The translations under genes and the position numbers were made by a program. Shown here piece by piece: positions 6,069 to 10,800 of a stretch of 10,800 nucleotides of DNA. Origin of the DNA: Comamonadaceae bacterium (GTDB taxonomy: Bacteria > Pseudomonadota > Gammaproteobacteria > Burkholderiales > Burkholderiaceae_C); contig CANCCF010000139.1 of the NCBI GenBank assembly GCA_947374485.1, positions 1 to 10,800 on the forward strand, given 5' to 3'. The notes below the pieces were generated by a model. That model was not told the origin of the DNA and did no database searches. It saw nothing but the letters and a program-made list of their open reading frames with translations. The stretch's first letter is position 1. Every line of letters begins with the position of its first letter.

Positions 6069-7718
6069 TCAACCGAATTTGGCTGTCCACATCTCGCGCA
6101 GCAAGCGGCGCTTGATGGTCTTGTTGGTGCTGACCCCGTCGCTCCACCACCAACCGTCCGCCTGCATGGCCAGACCGGCGCGCACAAAGCATTGCAGCAC
6201 CTGTTCAAACTCCTCGACACTGAAATTGAGACTCCAGATGATGCGTGCCGTACCTACCCAGCTCAGGGCCACACCCTCGAAGCGCAGATAGTGTTGAAAC
6301 AACCAGTTGAAGCTCGCGGGCTGTGTGTACATCACCGTCCACACCGAAGACATGTCGGCCACCTGCACCGGCACACCGGCCTCTTTCAGGCGCGTGTTCA
6401 TCAGATTGGCACGGCGGGCCCAGGTGGCATCCACATCGGCATACAGGGCGGCGATGTCGGCATCGTCCAGGCGCCGCAGAAACACGTTCATGGCGGCCAT
6501 GACATACGGGTGGGCGTTGAAGGTGCCGCGCGCAAAGCAGATGTCTGCGGGGGAGCCTTCGCGAAAGCGCCGCATCCAGGCGCGCTTGCCGCAGACCACG
6601 CCGATGGGCAAGCCGCCGCCCAGGGTCTTGCCGTAGGTGACCAGATCGGCGCGCACGCCAAAGTATTCCTGTGCGCCACCCTTGGCCAGACGGAAGCCCA
6701 GGAACACCTCGTCAAAAATCAGCGCAATGCCGCGCGCGTCACAGATGCGGCGCAGCTCCTGCAACCAGGCGGTGTAGGCGGGCTTGTCGAAGTGCGCGCG
6801 GCGCGAGCTGTCGAGCATGGCGCCGTCGCTGGGCGCGGGGGCGTTGGGGTGCAGGGCCTGCAGCGGGTTGATGAGCACACAGGCAATGTCCTTGCGGCTC
6901 CTGAGCACGCGCAAAGTGCCCTCGCCCATCTCGGTCAGGTTCAGGGTGTCTGCCGCTGGCATGGGGTTGCCAATGCCGGGCTGCACATCGCCCCACCAGC
7001 CATGGTAGGAACCGCAAAAACGCACCAGCTTCTTGCGACCGCTGTGGTAGCGCGCCAGGCGCACGGCCTGCATCACCGCTTCGGTGCCCGACATGTGGAA
7101 GGACACTTCTTCCATGCCGCTGATGGCTTTCAAACGCAGCAGGTTGTCCAGCACCACGGGGTGGTAAGCACCCAGCACCGGGCCCAGTGGGCGCGCGAGG
7201 TCGGCACCGCGGTCCATGCAGTCCTTGTAGAAGTCGTTGCCAAACAGGTTGACGCCGTAGGAGCCGGTCAGGTCATAAAAGACATTGCCATCGAGATCGG
7301 TCACCGTCACGCCTTCGGTGCTTTGCACAAAGGAGCCCACCTTCAGGCCCTGGGCGGCCAGCTTCCTGAACTGGAAGGGTGTGCGGTAGGCGCTGATGAA
7401 CTGCAGGTCCGACAAGGTCTCTGCGGCTTGTGCACTGGCTTGCAGGCTCTTGGGGTAGCGCACCTGGCAGCGGGCCACCAAAGTGGCAAAGGCGGCGCGG
7501 CGTTTGGCCACCACTTCGGGCGGGGCACCGTCCACGGCAAAGGCCTGGTCTTCGTCGTAGCTGTAGCTGGGCAAGAGCGCCGCCACACGGCGCGCCATGC
7601 GCGGGTGGCCGGCCAGCGAGCGGTGCTTGGCAAAGGACAGCTCCACACGGGACTTGGCTTTTTTCACCGCCACAAACAGGGCCGCACTGCCCACGGCGTA
7701 CAGGGCCAGGTTATTCAT
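6069..7718 (-). CDS. Membrane-anchored class III PLP aminotransferase (glutamate-1-semialdehyde aminomutase-like)
   Basis: A 549-residue protein. Residues 4-18 (LALYAVGSAALFVAV) form one membrane segment followed by a Lys/Arg-rich stretch (19-46), which suggests an inner-membrane anchor with the enzyme in the cytoplasm. The catalytic part, from about 120, is a fold-type I class III aminotransferase: MSGTEAVMQAVRLAR (209-223) binds the cofactor phosphate, SYHGWWGD (237-244) stacks on the ring, DEVFLGFR (336-343) carries the Asp that pairs with the pyridine nitrogen, and K364 in TYGKTLGGGLPIG forms the Schiff base. It resembles HemL but is about 120 residues longer, with the anchor and an extra N-terminal region, so it is unlikely to be the haem-pathway enzyme. 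The substrate is unknown; the anchor suggests a lipid or membrane-near keto or aldehyde compound. The start is uncertain: ATG 7718 has GAAG eight bases upstream; ATG 7724 and TTG 7757 are alternatives. It is divergent from psd with a 62-base gap. Confidence 0.85.
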   Translation of the reverse strand: MNNLALYAVGSAALFVAVKKAKSRVELSFAKHRSLAGHPRMARRVAALLPSYSYDEDQAFAVDGAPPEVVAKRRAAFATLVARCQVRYPKSLQASAQAAETLSDLQFISAYRTPFQFRKLAAQGLKVGSFVQSTEGVTVTDLDGNVFYDLTGSYGVNLFGNDFYKDCMDRGADLARPLGPVLGAYHPVVLDNLLRLKAISGMEEVSFHMSGTEAVMQAVRLARYHSGRKKLVRFCGSYHGWWGDVQPGIGNPMPAADTLNLTEMGEGTLRVLRSRKDIACVLINPLQALHPNAPAPSDGAMLDSSRRAHFDKPAYTAWLQELRRICDARGIALIFDEVFLGFRLAKGGAQEYFGVRADLVTYGKTLGGGLPIGVVCGKRAWMRRFREGSPADICFARGTFNAHPYVMAAMNVFLRRLDDADIAALYADVDATWARRANLMNTRLKEAGVPVQVADMSSVWTVMYTQPASFNWLFQHYLRFEGVALSWVGTARIIWSLNFSVEEFEQVLQCFVRAGLAMQADGWWWSDGVSTNKTIKRRLLREMWTAKFG

Positions 7719-7780
7719 ATCCATCACTTCATTCACAGCGTATTGCCTTTCATGCAAAACAATTCAGGAAAACTTTCAAC

Positions 7781-8662
7781 ATGACTCTCAGAAAACAAAT
7801 TCACAGCCTGCTGGCCAACGAGGACCTCAACTTCCTGCTCACCAACCGCCTGCCACGGCGCTGGCTGACCCAGCTCATGGGGCGCATCAGCCAGATCGAA
7901 AACCCGCTGGTGGCGCGCGCCTCGATTGGCATCTGGAAATTTTTCAGCGACCTCGATGTGAGCGAGGCCAAACAGCAGCACTTCAAAAGCATGCACGCCT
8001 GCTTTACCCGCGAGCTCAAGGACGGCGCGCGCAGCATCGACCCTGATGCCGCTGTGCTGAGCAGCCCGGTGGACGCCATCATTGGCGCGCACGGGCCCAT
8101 TGAAGGCACGCGGGTCTTCCAGGCCAAGGGCTTTCCGTACACGCTGCAGGACCTGCTGGGCGAGGACGAAGACCTGGAGGCCTGGCGCGACGGCAGCTTT
8201 GTCACCCTGCGCCTGACTTCGAGCATGTACCACCGCTTCCACGCGCCCTATGACTGCACGGTGGAGAAGGTGCGCTACTTTTCCGGCGACACCTGGAACG
8301 TCAACCCGATTGCCCTGAAGCGGGTGGAAAAACTGTTTTGCAAAAACGAGCGCGCCTTCATCAGCACCCGGCTGAATGGCACGGGGCCCCTGGCGGGCAA
8401 GCGCATTGCGCTGGTACCTGTGGCGGCGATTCTGGTGGCCAGCATACGGCTGCATTTTCTGGATGTGCTGCTTCACATGGGCTACCAGGGCGCCAGCACC
8501 ATGGCCTGCGATGCGCGCATGGCCAAGGGACAGGAGATGGGCTGGTTCCAGCATGGGTCTACGGTCATCGTGCTGGCGCCTGCCGGTTTTGGCCTGTGCG
8601 AGGGGCTAGTGCAAGGGACCCAGGTGCGGATGGGCCAGGCGCTCCTGCGCGGCCGGGAATGA
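7781..8662 (+). CDS. psd: Phosphatidylserine decarboxylase
   Basis: A 293-residue proenzyme of the E. coli-like pyruvoyl PSD family, which converts phosphatidylserine to phosphatidylethanolamine at the inner membrane. The HGST motif (258-261) marks the self-cleavage site, where Ser260 becomes the pyruvoyl group of the small alpha chain. The Asp/His partners of the self-cleavage triad are Asp98 in SPVDAI and His154 in YHRFHAP (150-156). All expected residues are present, so it should be active. AGGAAA (7766-7771) precedes the ATG at 7781 by nine bases. Burkholderiales commonly carry a shorter PSD beside pssA and ilvC; this longer enzyme beside an aminotransferase may therefore be an additional copy with a specialised substrate, which is inference. 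Its last 57 bases overlap the 3' end of the converging glycosyltransferase gene. No Pho box was found in front of it. Confidence 0.9.
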   Translation: MTLRKQIHSLLANEDLNFLLTNRLPRRWLTQLMGRISQIENPLVARASIGIWKFFSDLDVSEAKQQHFKSMHACFTRELKDGARSIDPDAAVLSSPVDAIIGAHGPIEGTRVFQAKGFPYTLQDLLGEDEDLEAWRDGSFVTLRLTSSMYHRFHAPYDCTVEKVRYFSGDTWNVNPIALKRVEKLFCKNERAFISTRLNGTGPLAGKRIALVPVAAILVASIRLHFLDVLLHMGYQGASTMACDARMAKGQEMGWFQHGSTVIVLAPAGFGLCEGLVQGTQVRMGQALLRGRE

Positions 8663-9889
8663 TGCGCCCTGCTGTGGCTTGCCATCGGCTGCGCTGAACA
8701 GGTGGCCGTGGCGGGCCAGCACCTCGCGCAGCACCGCCTCGAAGCTGTCGGCCACCGCGCTCCAGGCCAGGTGTGAGACGCTGTGCGGCGCCTGCGCGCG
8801 CAGGTGCTGCTGGCGCACCGGGTCCAGCGCCAGGTCCAGGGCTGCGCTGACAAAGGCACGCTCATCGCCATTGGCAATGAGCACGCCGTTGTGGTGGTGA
8901 ATGATCAGTTCCTGCGCCGCTGCATTCGCGTACGACAGCACGGCCAGGCCGCTGGCCAGCGCTTCAGGCACTACGTTGCCAAAGGTCTCGGTCAGGCTGG
9001 GGAACAAAAACAGGTCGGCCGAGGCGTAGTGCGCGGCCAGGTCCTCGTGCTTGCGCACTCCCGCAAACCAGGCTTGCGGGCAGGCTTCCTGCAACGCCTG
9101 GCGCAGGGGTCCGTCACCCACAAAAACCAGTTTGGCCCGGGGCTGTCTGGCCTGTATGGCGGCAAACGCGGTCAAGACCAGTTGCACATTTTTTTCCTTG
9201 GCCAGGCGGCCTACCAGCAACACCACCGGGTCCTGGGGTGCGGCGCCCCATGTGGCACGCAGGGTCTCGGAGCGGCGCTCCGGTTTGAAGAGCGCCATCT
9301 CCACGCCGCGCGACACCACGGTGACGTTGTCATAGCCGCGCCCCAAGAGTTCTTGCTGCATGGCCCGGGTGGGCACCATGGTGGCGTGGGTGCGGTTGTG
9401 CAGCTTGCGCAAATAGCGCTCGATGGGCGACTTCAACAGGCCCATGCCGTAGTGCTGTGAGTAGCTATGGAAATTGGTGTGGAAGGAACTGGTGATGGGC
9501 AGGTGCAGCTTGCGCGCAGCCGCCACAGCCGACCAGCCCAACGGGCCCTCGGTCACCACGTGCACCACATCGGGCCGCTGCTCGGTCCAGAGCTTGACCA
9601 GCCGGCTTTTGCTGGGCAGGCCAAAGCGCAGTTCGCCATAGGTGGGCACCGGAATGCCGTGCGAGAGCACCTGGTCCAGGCCCTCGCGCACTGCACTGCC
9701 CTCACGGCCCTGGCGCGGCCGCACCATTTGCACCGCGTGGCCGCGCGCAAGCAGGCCGTCCACGATGCGGCCCAGGGTCATGGCCACACCGTTGACTTCC
9801 GGGGCGTAGGTTTCAGTGACCACGGCAATGCGCAGGCTCGCGGGCCTGGAGGCGAAGGACTCGATGAGCAGGTCGTCGGCGTTTTTCAT
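8606..9889 (-). CDS. GT4-family glycosyltransferase, glycolipid type
   Basis: A 427-residue GT-B enzyme. The N-terminal acceptor domain begins LRIAVVTETYAPEVNGVAMTLG (19-40), and SSFHTNFHSYSQHYG (134-148) is the acceptor-side motif seen in MgtA/PimB-like and Agt-like glycolipid synthases. The C-terminal donor domain has VGRLAKEKN (226-234), FVGDGPLR (256-263) and the retaining-enzyme EX7E motif E301-TFGNVVP-E309. Likely reaction: transfer of a sugar from a nucleotide donor to diacylglycerol or a related lipid at the cytoplasmic face of the inner membrane. With ugd nearby, UDP-glucuronate or UDP-glucose is a reasonable donor, but this is inferred. The ATG at 9889 lacks a ribosome-binding site. 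A TTG at 9946 with AAGGTGG upstream adds 19 residues and is the alternative start. The last ~20 residues lie in the overlap with psd and look unconserved. Confidence 0.85.
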   Translation of the reverse strand: MKNADDLLIESFASRPASLRIAVVTETYAPEVNGVAMTLGRIVDGLLARGHAVQMVRPRQGREGSAVREGLDQVLSHGIPVPTYGELRFGLPSKSRLVKLWTEQRPDVVHVVTEGPLGWSAVAAARKLHLPITSSFHTNFHSYSQHYGMGLLKSPIERYLRKLHNRTHATMVPTRAMQQELLGRGYDNVTVVSRGVEMALFKPERRSETLRATWGAAPQDPVVLLVGRLAKEKNVQLVLTAFAAIQARQPRAKLVFVGDGPLRQALQEACPQAWFAGVRKHEDLAAHYASADLFLFPSLTETFGNVVPEALASGLAVLSYANAAAQELIIHHHNGVLIANGDERAFVSAALDLALDPVRQQHLRAQAPHSVSHLAWSAVADSFEAVLREVLARHGHLFSAADGKPQQGASFPAAQERLAHPHLGPLH

Positions 9890-9895
9890 GGCGCT

Positions 9896-9940
9896 AGGGT
9901 AGAGAGCCGTTGCGACACTTTGATGATGCTTGTTTGACAG
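9896..9940 (-). promoter_or_regulatory. Weak candidate Pho-type promoter of the glycosyltransferase gene
   Basis: On the minus strand, CTGTCAA (9940-9934), GCATCAT (9929-9923) and GTGTCGC (9918-9912) keep the 11-base period of Pho boxes. Ten bases later TACCCT (9901-9896) could be the -10. The transcript would then start almost at the ATG at 9889, giving a leaderless mRNA, which fits the absence of a ribosome-binding site. Only the first unit is a good match, so this is tentative. If translation starts at TTG 9946, this site would lie inside the gene. Confidence 0.3.
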
Positions 9941-9958
9941 TTTCAAGTCGCCACCACC

Positions 9959-9992
9959 TTGTCACACGGGCTTCACCCGGCCCACCTAGCAT
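9959..9992 (+). promoter_or_regulatory. Candidate PhoB-dependent promoter of the EAL gene
   Basis: TTGTCAC (9959-9965), four bases, GCTTCAC (9970-9976), ten bases, then TAGCAT (9987-9992). A weaker unit, TCGCCAC (9948-9954), precedes it by 11 bases. The first unit and the -10 are identical to those of the promoter at 5308, while the sequence between differs, so the similarity is not a simple duplication. The -10 ends 27 bases before the ATG at 10020. Confidence 0.6.
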
Positions 9993-10019
9993 CTGCCCAT
10001 CGCAACGACGTTGGCCTCC

Positions 10020-10800
10020 ATGAAACCCGATTTTCCCAAGGCGCTGGCGCCTGTCTCTGCTGACCCGGGCCCGCTGGCTGCCGTGCTGAGGCAGGGCGGG
10101 CTGTACCCGGTGTACCAACCCATCGTCAACCTGGGCAAGACCGGCATCTATGCCCATGAGGCCTTGATACGCGGCCCGCGCGGCACGCCCCTGCACACGC
10201 CGGATGCGCTGCTCAAGGCAGCCGCTCAGGAGCAGTTGCGCTTCGAGCTGGAATACGCAGCGCTCACCACCATCCTGCAGAACTGGGGGCAACTCAAGGC
10301 TGCAGGGCGGCTGTTTGTCAACCTCAGCGCCAGCGCGCTCACGCAGCTGTGTGACACCCATGGCGCAGGCCATCTGGCCGCTTTGGCAACTCGTCTGGGC
10401 GTGCTGCCGCGCGAACTGGTGGTGGAGATTACCGAGCACGAACGCATTGCCGATATGGACGCCCTGGCCGGGACGGTGGGGCAGTTGCGCGCCAGCGGTA
10501 TCGGCCTGGCACTGGACGACTTTGGCGACGGCCACTCCAGCCTGCGCCTGTGGTCGCAGCTCAAGCCCGACATCGTGAAGATCGACCGCTACTTCATCAA
10601 GGACGTCAGCACCCAGGGCGACAAGCTCAAGACCATCCAGGCACTGCAGCAGATTGCCAGCATCTTTGGCAGTGCGCTGGTGGCCGAGGGCATAGAGACC
10701 GAGCAAGACCTGCGCGTGCTGCGCGACCTGGGCATTGACTTTGGCCAAGGGTATTTTTTGGGTTACCCGGAACGCGATCCGGCGGACCAGGTAGCCAGTG
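10020..10800 (+). CDS. EAL-domain protein, probable c-di-GMP phosphodiesterase (3' end outside window)
   Basis: The first 260 residues of a protein continuing past the right edge. After a short N-terminus (1-20) an EAL domain starts almost at once, with no membrane segment or sensor in this part. Catalytic and metal-binding residues are all present: Glu47 in EALIRG, Asn101 in FVNLSAS, Glu136 in VVEITE, Asp166-Asp167 in LALDDFGDG, Lys187 in DIVKIDR, Glu223 in VAEGIET and Gln243 in GQGYFLG. It should hydrolyse c-di-GMP to pGpG in the cytoplasm, lowering c-di-GMP and favouring dispersal or motility. A C-terminal sensor, GGDEF or CBS module may follow outside the window. The start codon has no strong ribosome-binding site. 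The gene is divergent from the glycosyltransferase and has a good Pho-type promoter. Confidence 0.9.
   Translation, partial: MKPDFPKALAPVSADPGPLAAVLRQGGLYPVYQPIVNLGKTGIYAHEALIRGPRGTPLHTPDALLKAAAQEQLRFELEYAALTTILQNWGQLKAAGRLFVNLSASALTQLCDTHGAGHLAALATRLGVLPRELVVEITEHERIADMDALAGTVGQLRASGIGLALDDFGDGHSSLRLWSQLKPDIVKIDRYFIKDVSTQGDKLKTIQALQQIASIFGSALVAEGIETEQDLRVLRDLGIDFGQGYFLGYPERDPADQVAS

Noticed and set aside
6069..7718. Housekeeping hemL (glutamate-1-semialdehyde 2,1-aminomutase)
   Set aside because: The class III core is similar, but the protein is about 120 residues longer with an N-terminal membrane anchor, so the haem-pathway name would be misleading.
7719..7780. Pho box between the aminotransferase and psd
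   Set aside because: CCATCAC and CATTCAC occur, but they are nine rather than 11 bases apart and no good -10 follows.
6192..7784. Long plus-strand open frame of 530 codons
   Set aside because: It lies antisense to the aminotransferase, whose catalytic motifs are unmistakable. Its translation is His/Gly/Gln-rich, as expected from the reverse of a GC-rich gene.
9894..10748. Minus-strand open frame of 284 codons
   Set aside because: It is antisense to the EAL domain and crosses that gene's promoter; composition is shadow-like.

Overview
The window is GC-rich, densely coded DNA that looks like a chromosomal segment of a betaproteobacterium in the order Burkholderiales, most likely Comamonadaceae (Rhodoferax/Acidovorax-like). 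This placement rests on base composition, codon use and overall protein character. No rRNA or other phylogenetic marker is present. There is no sign of phage, insertion sequences, CRISPR or tRNA genes.

Layout, left to right: the C-terminal end of an unknown membrane protein (+); a 50-residue small protein (-); a class I-type polyphosphate kinase 2 (+); a beta-propeller lipoprotein (+); a sigma-like glutathione S-transferase (+); UDP-glucose 6-dehydrogenase (+). A 400-base intergenic region follows with three large hairpin-forming inverted repeats, two of which share a core. Next come an Mpo1/DUF962-like membrane protein (+), a bidirectional terminator, a membrane-anchored class III aminotransferase (-), a divergent phosphatidylserine decarboxylase (+), a GT4 glycosyltransferase (-) whose 3' end overlaps the decarboxylase, and an EAL-domain c-di-GMP phosphodiesterase (+) running off the right edge.

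The most notable signal is regulatory. Four genes (polyphosphate kinase, UDP-glucose dehydrogenase, Mpo1-like protein, EAL protein) have the same promoter layout: two 7-base GTCAC-type repeats spaced 11 bases apart, then 10 bases, then a -10 hexamer. In three of them the hexamer is TAGCAT or GAGCAT and lies 27 to 28 bases before the start codon. This is the architecture of PhoB-activated promoters. A weaker copy faces the glycosyltransferase.

Read together, the window looks like part of a phosphate-starvation (Pho) regulon: polyphosphate use, UDP-glucuronate supply, a glycolipid-type glycosyltransferase, lipid-modifying enzymes and a c-di-GMP output. A working hypothesis is membrane-lipid remodelling in which UDP-glucuronate feeds synthesis of a phosphorus-free glycolipid. 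The sequence supports the promoter pattern and the enzyme families. The glycolipid product, and any role of the aminotransferase, decarboxylase and Mpo1-like protein in it, are inference.
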